This document shows positions 7,121 to 16,066 of a stretch of 64,000 nt of DNA, piece by piece. Source of the DNA: Paenibacillus sp. TCA20 (GTDB taxonomy: Bacteria > Bacillota > Bacilli > Paenibacillales > Paenibacillaceae); the NCBI RefSeq assembly GCF_000732325.1, contig NZ_BBIW01000011.1, forward strand, positions 124,001 through 188,000. Direction: 5' to 3'. The translations under genes and the position numbers were made by a program. The first letter of the stretch is position 1. Each line of letters starts with the position of its first letter. The notes beneath the pieces were generated by a model. The model did no database searches, was not told the DNA's origin, and saw nothing but the letters and a program-made list of their open reading frames with translations.

Positions 7121-8809
7121 ATGGCACCAAAAAAAATGCGTTCAGACATGATTAAAAAAGGTTTTGACAGAGCGCCGCATCGAAGCTTGCTTCGTGCAGC
7201 CGGGGTAAAAGAAGAGGATTTCGGCAAGCCATTTATCGCCGTATGTAATTCATACATCGATATTGTACCAGGTCATGTTCATCTTCAGGAATTCGGAAAA
7301 ATTGTAAAAGAAGCTATTATTGAAGCTGGCGGCGTTCCATTTGAATTCAACACGATCGGTGTTGATGACGGGATCGCAATGGGACATATCGGTATGCGTT
7401 ATTCACTGCCAAGCCGTGACATCATTGCCGACTCCGTTGAAACGGTCGTATCCGCTCACTGGTTTGACGGAATGGTCTGCATTCCGAACTGTGATAAGAT
7501 TACGCCAGGAATGCTGATGGGTGCTCTTCGTGTAAACATTCCGACCATCTTCGTCAGCGGCGGACCGATGAAAGCGGGCCGGGACAAGAACGGACGCGCA
7601 TTGTCACTTACTTCTGTATTCGAAGGTGTCGGTGCTTATCAAGCCGGCAAGATCGATGATCAGAGTCTGCTCGAGCTAGAACAATTCGGCTGTCCGACTT
7701 GCGGGTCCTGCTCCGGTATGTTCACAGCGAACTCCATGAACTGTCTTGCTGAAGCACTAGGACTTGCGCTGCCAGGGAATGGTACTATTCTGGCCGTTGC
7801 GCCTGAGCGTCGTGATTTTGTTCGCAAATCAGCCACTCAGCTGATGGAACTGATCAAGCTCGATCTGAAGCCGCGTGATATCGTAACACCAGAAGCAATT
7901 GACAATGCCTTTGCTCTGGATATGGCGATGGGCGGTTCCACCAATACTGTGCTTCACACATTGGCTCTTGCTCATGAAGCCGGCATTGAATACCCAATCG
8001 AGCGGATCAATGAAGTCGCGAACCGCGTACCGCATTTGTCCAAGCTCGCTCCTGCTTCTGACTATCATATTGAGGATGTGCAGAACGCAGGCGGTGTAAG
8101 TGCCGTACTAAACGAGCTGCTCAAGAAACCGGGCGCACTTCATGCAGAGAACATTACGGTTACTGGTAAAACGTTACGTGAGAACGTAGAGAATTCCCCA
8201 ATCCTGGACGAGAATGTTATCCACAGACTGGATAATCCGCATTCCGAACGCGGTGGACTGGCCGTTCTCTTCGGTAATTTGGCTCCAGAAGGGTCCATTA
8301 TCAAGGTTGGTGCCGTAGATCCATCTGTCGGCGGTTATCACAAAGGCCCTGCCATTTGCTTCAACTCTCAAGAAGAAGCTCTTGAAGGCATTGCCAACGG
8401 CAAAGTAAAAGAAGGCCATGTTGTCGTTATCCGATACGAAGGACCAAAGGGCGGACCAGGTATGCCAGAAATGCTTGCTCCAACTTCCCAAATCGTCGGT
8501 ATGGGTCTTGGTGCCAAAGTCGGCTTGATCACGGACGGACGTTTCTCCGGTGCATCCAGAGGAATCAGTATCGGACATATTTCTCCGGAGGCCGCTGAAG
8601 GCGGACCGATCGCCTTTGTACACGATGGAGACCTCATTGAGCTTGATCTCAATAACCGTAAGATCGAGCTGCTTGTCAGTGAGGAAGAGATGGAGCGTCG
8701 TCGTGCCGAAGAATGGACCGAGTTTGAACCAAAAGTGAAAACAGGTTATTTGGCTCGTTACTCCAAGCTCGTTACCAACGCCAGCAACGGCGGTGTCCTG
8801 AAAATATAA
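7121..8809 (+). CDS. ilvD: Dihydroxy-acid dehydratase
   Basis: A 562-residue iron-sulfur enzyme that converts dihydroxy-isovalerate and dihydroxy-methylvalerate to the 2-keto acids of valine and isoleucine. Cluster cysteines are seen in IPNCDKITPGM and TCGSCSGMFTANSM, and the conserved GRFSGASRG and GHISPEAAEGGP segments are present. The start at 7121 follows a GGGGGGAA site and gives the usual family length; an upstream in-frame start (7034) has no ribosome binding site. It stands apart from any other ilv gene here. Confidence 0.97.
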   Translation: MAPKKMRSDMIKKGFDRAPHRSLLRAAGVKEEDFGKPFIAVCNSYIDIVPGHVHLQEFGKIVKEAIIEAGGVPFEFNTIGVDDGIAMGHIGMRYSLPSRDIIADSVETVVSAHWFDGMVCIPNCDKITPGMLMGALRVNIPTIFVSGGPMKAGRDKNGRALSLTSVFEGVGAYQAGKIDDQSLLELEQFGCPTCGSCSGMFTANSMNCLAEALGLALPGNGTILAVAPERRDFVRKSATQLMELIKLDLKPRDIVTPEAIDNAFALDMAMGGSTNTVLHTLALAHEAGIEYPIERINEVANRVPHLSKLAPASDYHIEDVQNAGGVSAVLNELLKKPGALHAENITVTGKTLRENVENSPILDENVIHRLDNPHSERGGLAVLFGNLAPEGSIIKVGAVDPSVGGYHKGPAICFNSQEEALEGIANGKVKEGHVVVIRYEGPKGGPGMPEMLAPTSQIVGMGLGAKVGLITDGRFSGASRGISIGHISPEAAEGGPIAFVHDGDLIELDLNNRKIELLVSEEEMERRRAEEWTEFEPKVKTGYLARYSKLVTNASNGGVLKI

Positions 8810-8827
8810 TACTGCACTTCTAAATAA

Positions 8828-8870
8828 AAGGGATCCAATGCGTGAATGGCATTGGATCCCTTATTCTTTT
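8828..8870. terminator. ilvD terminator
   Basis: AAGGGATCCAATGC pairs perfectly with GCATTGGATCCCTT over a seven-base loop, followed by ATTCTTTT on the plus strand. The upstream A-rich side may also serve the convergent deacetylase gene. Confidence 0.9.
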
Positions 8871-8890
8871 CCCGATAAATGAATAACCTA

Positions 8891-10330
8891 TTATGCCACA
8901 GGCGGAGTACGCGTTAAATCCGCACTACCACCTGCTAATGAAATATCTTCTTCTTCTGAATAGCCAGTCTTAGCCAAGCTTCGTTGGTCATATACGGATT
9001 CTTTTTTAGGCTTCAATCCGTCACCGAAACGGTCAAATAAAATATCCATCGGCATTATGATCATTTTCGGAGTCATCTGCTGGCTGCCTTCTCTTAATCT
9101 GCCTTGACCTTCCGGATGTATTACACTCAGCAGTATTTTTAAATACACTGACGTTGAGGCCGCAAACAAACCGCGCGGGAGATCCAGCACCGAGAATCCA
9201 AACTGCTCGGGTCCACGATTGATCATGCTGACCCCGTATAATGCCTTCGCATTAGCCACTTCCGGATCGAGGGCTGCAATCTTGACGAGATCCGGCAGCT
9301 GCTTCTCCATCGTCCGAATCATACGGATAGCGAGATGAACAGAAGTTTTTGAAGAAGTTCCTAGCTGATACAGCTTTTTATTATCAAAATGAAGTTCTAT
9401 GATGTCGTCTCCTTTTTGCAGGGAGTGACCATCTGGCAGCTCAATGGCTTTACCTTGATAAGGGCGCACTCGATAATGCAAGAATGGATCTTGAGGCGTT
9501 ATCGTCTTCAGCTTGGTAATCATATGGAATATCTGCTCCCAACCGAGCCATGCCCGAACCACTAAACGTTTAAAAATTGACTGAATCTTCATAACTGCCT
9601 CCCTTCCCGGTATTGGCTGCTTAGCTGCATAATGCTGGGATATCATATCATCGATCCGTATACTTTGAATATCTCGGTGCCTTGCCTCTGACAGAACCCG
9701 ATCCAGTGCAATGAGCATTTGAGCCGGTGCATGCCGATCTGCTCCTGGTGTCGTTCCACAATCATGAAGCACCATGACCTCACCGCCCCGCAGCTTCTTC
9801 AGCATCCGCTCTGTCAGTCGATCTGCTCCAACTCGTTCTCTCCAATCACCGAACATGCCCGACCATAATACTATGCGATGGTGATGCTTCTTGGAGAAAT
9901 CAAATAAATTGGTAATTCCCCACGGTGGACGGTAATATAGTGCATGAGATCCAGTAATCTTATAAATGATGGAGCCGGTTCTTTCTATCTGCTGACGAAC
10001 AACTTTGGGCGTCATCAGCCAATTGGTCTGATGTATATAATTGTGGATCCCAATCAGATGACCTTCAGCGTGCATTCTTCTTACCAGCTCGGGGTTGCGC
10101 TCCGCATGTTCACCCACAACGAAAAAGGTGGCCTTGGCTTTATGTTTCTTTAACAGATCAAGCAGCTGCGGCGTGTAGTCAGGATCCGGCCCATCATCGA
10201 AAGTTAATGCAAAATCCTTGAGATTCCTTCCGCGTCTGAATACTCGAAATCCGAATAAACGGCTAATTAAACTAGGTATAAATGCATAAAAAGATGTAAT
10301 GTAAAAGAGCAACAGCAGCAAGTTCTGCAT
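8891..10330 (-). CDS. Membrane-anchored polysaccharide deacetylase with C-terminal extension
   Basis: About 479 residues. An N-terminal hydrophobic segment (residues 1-20) is followed by a NodB deacetylase domain (about 30-230) with all hallmarks: TFDDGPD, metal-binding HLIGIHNYIH, RPPWG and VLHDCG. It probably deacetylates a cell-wall sugar outside the membrane. The last ~220 residues are a separate domain that resembles the YkoP-type extension, which I do not recognise with certainty. GTGAGGA eight bases before the ATG at 10330 decides the start over the longer frame to 10405. Confidence 0.85.
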   Translation of the reverse strand: MQNLLLLLFYITSFYAFIPSLISRLFGFRVFRRGRNLKDFALTFDDGPDPDYTPQLLDLLKKHKAKATFFVVGEHAERNPELVRRMHAEGHLIGIHNYIHQTNWLMTPKVVRQQIERTGSIIYKITGSHALYYRPPWGITNLFDFSKKHHHRIVLWSGMFGDWRERVGADRLTERMLKKLRGGEVMVLHDCGTTPGADRHAPAQMLIALDRVLSEARHRDIQSIRIDDMISQHYAAKQPIPGREAVMKIQSIFKRLVVRAWLGWEQIFHMITKLKTITPQDPFLHYRVRPYQGKAIELPDGHSLQKGDDIIELHFDNKKLYQLGTSSKTSVHLAIRMIRTMEKQLPDLVKIAALDPEVANAKALYGVSMINRGPEQFGFSVLDLPRGLFAASTSVYLKILLSVIHPEGQGRLREGSQQMTPKMIIMPMDILFDRFGDGLKPKKESVYDQRSLAKTGYSEEEDISLAGGSADLTRTPPVA

Positions 10331-10516
10331 AACGGTATTCCTCACTTTTTTAGACTCGTAACGTGTGGTTGTAAGACGTACATTACAAAATCTTAAAAAC
10401 AACACTAACTATTATTTTATCATATTGTGAATAAAATGAACCCTTGATTTTAAAATTAACGTATACTTCCTAGATAGGAGAATTACACACTTTTTAAAAG
10501 GAGTCGTTGTTATAAT

Positions 10517-11644
10517 ATGCTTCCTCTTTACAAAAAATATTGGCGAACCGCACTCGATGTCGGATTAATTGCGCTAACCGTATTTCTGATCATGTTTGTA
10601 TCAAGCCAGCTGTACCAGATTGCCGCACCCGTATTTTTATCTTTTCTTGTATTTGTCATTATTGAGCCTTTGGCTAAGTTTCTACATAAAAGAGGCTTAA
10701 AGAAAGCCTTGGCGTCAGCCATTTCGGTACTTCTGTTCGTTGCTGTTCTCCTAGGCATCTTCTTCGGACTAGGCGTAATCATCGTATCGTCCATTACTCA
10801 ATTCCAGGATAATATCCCGGCATATATGGCACTGATCCAGACCCAATTCACTCAGCTGCTCGAAATGTTTCAGACCCAGTGGAATGCATTGCCGGCAACC
10901 GTGACTGACCAAATTAATCAGAATTTTGAAAAAGTAACGGCAGCCCTCTCCTCCTGGGGCGCAGGCTTCCTTGGGTACATAGTCGGTATGCTGAGCTCCT
11001 TCTCCTCGTTTATCGGAAATTTTGCAGTGGCGATTATACTGGCTTTCTTCCTGAGCGTCGAGTTTGATATGTGGCGGATGATCACCAAAAGAAAAGCACC
11101 CAATACGCTTAAGCAAGCCTATCTGTTCTTGAAGAATCATGTATTCAAGGCAATTGGAGCTTATCTTAAAGCACAGCTTATACTCATCTCCATTACTTTT
11201 GTGCTTGTATTGATCGGTCTTATTATTCTTGGAACCGGAAACGCCCTTACACTTGCACTCATCGCAGCGGTACTGGATCTGCTGCCGCTGCTCGGGGTAC
11301 CTGTTATATTTATTCCGTGGAGCATTTATTTGTTCATCGTGGGTGACGTCGGTACTGCAGTTGGCTTATTAGTAGTTATGGGTGTGACTATGCTCGTAAG
11401 ACAACTGGCTGAGCCAAAAATATCAGGCAACTCCATCGGGGTAACGTCTGCCTATCTGATGCTGTCCTTTATGCTGATCTCGCTCTCGATCTTCGGCATT
11501 TCTGGCGTCATCCTCTCCCCAATCCTGCTCATTCTGATTAAAGAATTGTGGCAGCAGGGGTATTTGCAGCGCTGGATCCGATTGCCTGAGGACGAATTCC
11601 AATCTTCTCCTTTTGCCGTGGATGATCAGAACAACAGAAATTGA
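10517..11644 (+). CDS. AI-2E family membrane protein (YtvI/YdbI type)
   Basis: A 375-residue polytopic protein of the PerM/AI-2E exporter family: paired N-terminal helices, a soluble region around residues 90-150, then a helical bundle ending in the family's ISGVILSPILLILIKELW segment. Members have been linked to autoinducer export or ion antiport, so the substrate is not predictable. An AAGGAG site precedes the ATG. A second family member lies at 24.3-25.3 kb. Confidence 0.85.
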   Translation: MLPLYKKYWRTALDVGLIALTVFLIMFVSSQLYQIAAPVFLSFLVFVIIEPLAKFLHKRGLKKALASAISVLLFVAVLLGIFFGLGVIIVSSITQFQDNIPAYMALIQTQFTQLLEMFQTQWNALPATVTDQINQNFEKVTAALSSWGAGFLGYIVGMLSSFSSFIGNFAVAIILAFFLSVEFDMWRMITKRKAPNTLKQAYLFLKNHVFKAIGAYLKAQLILISITFVLVLIGLIILGTGNALTLALIAAVLDLLPLLGVPVIFIPWSIYLFIVGDVGTAVGLLVVMGVTMLVRQLAEPKISGNSIGVTSAYLMLSFMLISLSIFGISGVILSPILLILIKELWQQGYLQRWIRLPEDEFQSSPFAVDDQNNRN

Positions 11645-11654
11645 TATTGAATTC

Positions 11655-11703
11655 AAAAAAAGGATAGCAGGCACGCAATAGCATGCCTTGTCTATCCTTT
11701 TTT
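11655..11703. terminator. Bidirectional terminator
   Basis: AAAGGATAG/CTATCCTTT enclose a second stem AGGCA/TGCCT, with A-runs before and T-runs after. It serves the convergent AI-2E gene and the PBP gene. Confidence 0.85.
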
Positions 11704-11733
11704 CGTACGTGGAATTTATAATTCGCTCCGCTT

Positions 11734-13551
11734 CTAATCCGAAGTACCTGCGAGAACATCCATAACCTGCTGAAAAAGCGCTGTGGCTTTATGTTGAGAA
11801 TGAACCGACTCATTTTTCACCAGAACGGCTACCGCGTACTTGGGATGATTTACGGGTCCATATCCGATAAACCACTGATTATTCTTCTCCACGCCATTGT
11901 GCAGCACCTGAGCCGTCCCGGATTTGCCGGCTAATGGCCAAATGGCCTGCTGCAAACGGATGCCTGTCCCTTCCTCGACAACCTGCTCCATATAGGATCG
12001 CAGCTGTTTAGCGGTCGAGCTGTGAATCTGAATGGAAGAAGCTGCGAGCTTCTCAGATGGGATCAAGGACTGGTCTTTAATCTCAGCAAGGAGCTTGCCA
12101 TCCGCATAATGAATCTCCGATACAAGCTTGGGAGAGAGCATCTGACCTCCATGGAGTACAGTAACGATCATATTAGCCGCCTGCAGCGGGGTAATCTTCA
12201 CATCTCTTTGACCAATGGCCGTCTGGATCCGGATTCCTTCATCGTTCTGCTTCAACATATCTGCCGTGTGAAAAACTTCTCCTTCGTCCTCGTGATCAAA
12301 CATTCTAAAATCCTGCAGGCCCAGGTAATGCTCCCGATGATAGCCTACTTGCTGTCCAAGCCCCAGAGCATGGGCTGCTTGCAGAAGCTGGCTCGAGGTA
12401 AGCCTTGAAGCCACCTCTGCAAACGCAACGTTGCAGGACCCGGCAAAAGCTTCTTCAAATGTAATCGTACCATGCCCTTCTTTTTTCCAGCAGGCCAGAC
12501 CATACTTACCATAATGACCTGAGCAATGAAATGTTTCTGTTGAGCTGACAGCCCCTTGCTCCAAAGCTGCGGCTGCTGTGACCAGCTTGAATATAGAACC
12601 GGGAACCGCCGCCATGGTAGCCTGATTGACCGAACTGCCGTCATCAAGGTGAATATCTGTTGGATTATAAAAAGGACGCGATACCATTGCCCTTACCTCG
12701 GCATGATCCGCATCCAGTACAACGACTGCTCCTTCATTCACCTTGGCCTCAGTGGTCAGCTGCTCCAGCTTCTGCTGGAGGGACAAATCTATCGTCGTTT
12801 GAATATGGAGCGGATATTTGGGATTATGCGGTGCAATAAGACGTGGACCCATGCCTTCTACCGGCTTCTTGTGACTATCTACCATATTGGAGACAATCGT
12901 TGGACCAAGCCCCTTGAGCAAAGGTTCAAGACTTCTCTCTAAACCGGCTGCACCTGTCTTTACATTAAAAGGATCCTTGACTTCAAGCTTTACAACCGGC
13001 TTCTCAGCATCAGGAATTTCGGATAGATAGCCAAGCCACTGCATTCCATTCTCCTTCAAGGCGGAATAACGATCCATATAGGGCAGAGCCTGAACATCCT
13101 CCAGCTGCAGCTGACGAATTGCCTCAATTTGTGCCTCGCTTAACACCATCGGTTCTCCTGTGGACGATTGCCAGTACTCAGGAGAATGAAGCGATCTCCA
13201 TTTCTCCCACAACTCACTTGAGTCTATATTCAATATATGAGCCAATTTTCGATGCTGTTGTTCCTGTTCTGTATTTAGCTTATCTTCTAACGGAAATAAG
13301 ACCGGAATCCATATCAGCTGCCCCGTAATCGGCTTGTGATTCCGATCAATAAATTGACCTCTGCCTGAATCCAGCACAATCCCCTGCTCACGCTGAAGCA
13401 CGGACATTTGCAGCATCGTTCGTTCAGAATGGTCTAAGTGGTGATTCACCTGAATGAACTGAATATACGCAAGACGTATAATTATAGCTGCAAATACGAT
13501 CAGCATCAGGAATAAGGCGTAAAATATTCTTTGTTTTCGAAGCAAATTCAT
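11734..13551 (-). CDS. Class B penicillin-binding protein (PbpI/YrrR-like transpeptidase)
   Basis: A 605-residue peptidoglycan DD-transpeptidase with an N-terminal membrane anchor (about residues 8-30), a dimerisation domain and a C-terminal penicillin-binding domain. Active-site motifs are complete: SIFK (about 319-322, nucleophile Ser), SCN (372-374) and KSGT (543-546). Position next to the U32/mltG cluster matches B. subtilis pbpI (yrrR, PBP4b), a sporulation-expressed enzyme; that orthology is inferred from synteny. It is separated from the upstream chemoreceptor by a terminator, so it has its own promoter. Confidence 0.9.
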   Translation of the reverse strand: MNLLRKQRIFYALFLMLIVFAAIIIRLAYIQFIQVNHHLDHSERTMLQMSVLQREQGIVLDSGRGQFIDRNHKPITGQLIWIPVLFPLEDKLNTEQEQQHRKLAHILNIDSSELWEKWRSLHSPEYWQSSTGEPMVLSEAQIEAIRQLQLEDVQALPYMDRYSALKENGMQWLGYLSEIPDAEKPVVKLEVKDPFNVKTGAAGLERSLEPLLKGLGPTIVSNMVDSHKKPVEGMGPRLIAPHNPKYPLHIQTTIDLSLQQKLEQLTTEAKVNEGAVVVLDADHAEVRAMVSRPFYNPTDIHLDDGSSVNQATMAAVPGSIFKLVTAAAALEQGAVSSTETFHCSGHYGKYGLACWKKEGHGTITFEEAFAGSCNVAFAEVASRLTSSQLLQAAHALGLGQQVGYHREHYLGLQDFRMFDHEDEGEVFHTADMLKQNDEGIRIQTAIGQRDVKITPLQAANMIVTVLHGGQMLSPKLVSEIHYADGKLLAEIKDQSLIPSEKLAASSIQIHSSTAKQLRSYMEQVVEEGTGIRLQQAIWPLAGKSGTAQVLHNGVEKNNQWFIGYGPVNHPKYAVAVLVKNESVHSQHKATALFQQVMDVLAGTSD

Positions 13552-13675
13552 AGCTGCCGCCTGCCTTTAATTCCTTAGTTAAGATTTGTACAAAAACCTC
13601 ATTTACATGCTATTATCTCCCTTTCCGATCTGCTCAAAACCTATCTTTTTTATTAAGTTCATCTCCTCAGATATC

Positions 13676-13709
13676 GAAAAACCTCCGTCCTGTTGGACGG
13701 AGGAAAAAT
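13676..13709 (-). terminator. Chemoreceptor gene terminator
   Basis: CCTCCGTCC/GGACGGAGG with a four-base loop, followed on the minus strand by TTTTTCG. Confidence 0.9.
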
Positions 13710-13738
13710 AAAATCATTCCGCTTTCAAATGATAAAGA

Positions 13739-15880
13739 TTATATACGGAATGCTGATAATGTATCTTTTAGCTCCTCGGATACGCGTTCCATCTTGTTCG
13801 ATAGCTCGACGAGCTGGTTGCCGACACTTTGCTGTTCACTGCTGAGGGATGCAACCTCCTGCGATGTAGCAGAGGACTGCTCCGCTACAGAGCTTACACT
13901 CATCATCGTTTCAGACAGTGTAACCTGGGATTGACTCAGCGCATCGATGGAAGCGGACGTTTCGGTCAGCTTGTTCACGAACATCCCCATCTGTTCTTCT
14001 ACGGTTTGGAAGATCTCGCCTGTTTCCTTCACTGCTTGAATCTGTTCCTGGAAGAGCGGGTATGCCTCCGACAATGCAGCTACCGTCTCGTTCATTTCGT
14101 TCATAATCCGATCCGTCATCTCGGCAACCATGTCGATCGATTGCTTCGATTGATCTGCCAATTGCCGCACCTCTCCTGCTACTACCATGAAGCCTCTGCC
14201 TGCGGCACCTGCTCTTGCGGCCTCAATTGTTGCGTTGAGCGAGAGTATGTTCGTCTGTCTTGCAATATTATGGAGAACATCCAGAATGCCCAGAATGGAT
14301 GAAGTGCTTGATTTGAGTGTATCGACTTTTGTAACCAACGCTCGAATCATCTGCTCGCTTTGTTCCGTTTTGCCTAGCAGCTCACCAAGATACTTCGTAC
14401 CTTCCTGGCTCGCCCCTTCAACCAGTCTAGCGGATTGGTCAAGCTCCTCGTTGGTTCCAACCACCTTCTGCATCTGTGTTGAGATCAGCTCCGTCATCTC
14501 ACTGCCTCTCTCTGCCTCGGATGCCAGGTTCGTAGCCCCACCTGCAATTTGCTCGGTTGCGATCGCTACTTCAGCTGCTGCTGCAGCCGTCTTCTGTGAT
14601 GCAGAGCTAAGCTCAGATGCCGTCAGCAGCACATCCTCTGCCGTCTGATTCGTCTGATTCACGAGCTTCGTAATCTGTTCCATCATCAGATTGAAGCTCT
14701 CGGAGAGCATCCCTATCTCATCTCTGCTCTTATGTGTCGTACGCACCGTCAGATTGCCCTTCGCTCCTTCGAACATCAGATCCTTCAAATTCACCAGCGG
14801 CTTCGCAATCATGCGTACCATCCATATTCCTAGTAAAATAGCGAGCAGCAAGGAAACAATCGCAACGATAATCGTTGTAACGAGAATCGACTGTGCATCC
14901 TTAACCAGCTCAACCACCGGAATCATCCCAATAATCTTCCATCCGGATACATCAAGTGTGTTATAGACTGCCAGAACCTCTTCATTCTGACCATTGATGG
15001 TATTTCTTGCATCTGTGGCGCCTGCTTCCTCCGTAATTTCGGAATAGAAGGAGAGCTCGGTTTCTTGGCCTGCCCGGTCAGGAAGGGTAGAAGCAACCAC
15101 AATGCCATTCTCAGAAATCGCTTGAGTAACTCCGTTCTCGCCCAGATTTACAGTCTTTAGTTCGTCTTCAATGGCACTTGCCTTAATTTCGATAATGATG
15201 ATATAAGTACCGATACTGGCATTTACATTTTTAAGAGCTCTGGCCATTCGATATGTATGTTCCTGTCCAGATTCTGCAGCTGTAGTTGGCAGCCACATGA
15301 CTCCTCCTGCTTCGAGTAGGGTGTTAAACCATTCCTCTTCACGAACACCACTCATGGTTGAAGCTGCTCCAGTGCTGATTACAGGAACCTCTTCATTCTT
15401 ATGAATAATGGTCATTGAAGCTACTGTTGCATTTGTAAACTGCATATTTGTAAGCGACTCGCTTAACAGGGACGTTGCCTCAAATCTGTCAAAATCGGAT
15501 ATGCCCGTGCTGAGCAATGTCTCTAGATTACTTTGAATATGGGTATCGAAAAAGATCTGTGTCGATAAATCTACATAACGCTCCATAATCAGATCAAGCT
15601 TTTGACCCACTTGATGTATGGCTTCCTGGTTGGCAACTGAGGCCGTTTCTTTGATGGTCGATTTGGCCGTTTGATAAGACAGGGTGCCTAGTCCAAATAC
15701 GACAAGCAGGATGGCAACCATAAAAATGAGAAATAATCGTACACCTACTGAACGCAATGGATTAAATTTTAATACTTGCTTCCAAGATAGGATTGAAGCC
15801 AGTTCAAGTTTCTTTTTATCCTTTTTTTGGATCTCCTCCTCATGTTTACGCTTTCTTTTTTTCACTGGATTCCACTTCAT
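13739..15880 (-). CDS. Methyl-accepting chemotaxis protein
   Basis: About 713 residues. A long, very basic N-terminal cytoplasmic leader (Lys/Arg-rich, ~40 residues) precedes TM1. An extracellular double-Cache-like sensor spans about residues 75-320, then TM2, HAMP (about 350-405) and the cytoplasmic signalling domain with the conserved tip region GRGFMVVAGEVRQLADQSK. The ligand is unknown. GGTGGGTG eight bases before the ATG at 15880 supports that start; an in-frame GTG at 15895 has no such site. No chemotaxis genes are nearby. Confidence 0.92.
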   Translation of the reverse strand: MKWNPVKKRKRKHEEEIQKKDKKKLELASILSWKQVLKFNPLRSVGVRLFLIFMVAILLVVFGLGTLSYQTAKSTIKETASVANQEAIHQVGQKLDLIMERYVDLSTQIFFDTHIQSNLETLLSTGISDFDRFEATSLLSESLTNMQFTNATVASMTIIHKNEEVPVISTGAASTMSGVREEEWFNTLLEAGGVMWLPTTAAESGQEHTYRMARALKNVNASIGTYIIIIEIKASAIEDELKTVNLGENGVTQAISENGIVVASTLPDRAGQETELSFYSEITEEAGATDARNTINGQNEEVLAVYNTLDVSGWKIIGMIPVVELVKDAQSILVTTIIVAIVSLLLAILLGIWMVRMIAKPLVNLKDLMFEGAKGNLTVRTTHKSRDEIGMLSESFNLMMEQITKLVNQTNQTAEDVLLTASELSSASQKTAAAAAEVAIATEQIAGGATNLASEAERGSEMTELISTQMQKVVGTNEELDQSARLVEGASQEGTKYLGELLGKTEQSEQMIRALVTKVDTLKSSTSSILGILDVLHNIARQTNILSLNATIEAARAGAAGRGFMVVAGEVRQLADQSKQSIDMVAEMTDRIMNEMNETVAALSEAYPLFQEQIQAVKETGEIFQTVEEQMGMFVNKLTETSASIDALSQSQVTLSETMMSVSSVAEQSSATSQEVASLSSEQQSVGNQLVELSNKMERVSEELKDTLSAFRI

Positions 15881-16012
15881 CTTTTGTTCACCCACCGTAA
15901 AGAATTATCATAGCTATGTAAACTTCCTAGTATTATCTATTATTTCGACAAGTTTCTTCCAAAACCTTTGCTTTTTTGAGAAATAAACTATAACTTTTTT
16001 CCTAGATTACTA

Positions 16013-16050
16013 TTAAAAAAAAGCCCTCGTCTGCCGATATACGAGGGCTT
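16013..16050 (-). terminator. Terminator of the mltG-trhP1-trhP2 operon
   Basis: AAGCCCTCGT/ACGAGGGCTT hairpin followed by eight T's on the minus strand. Confidence 0.92.
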
Positions 16051-16066
16051 TGGTCCTGAGTCTTAT

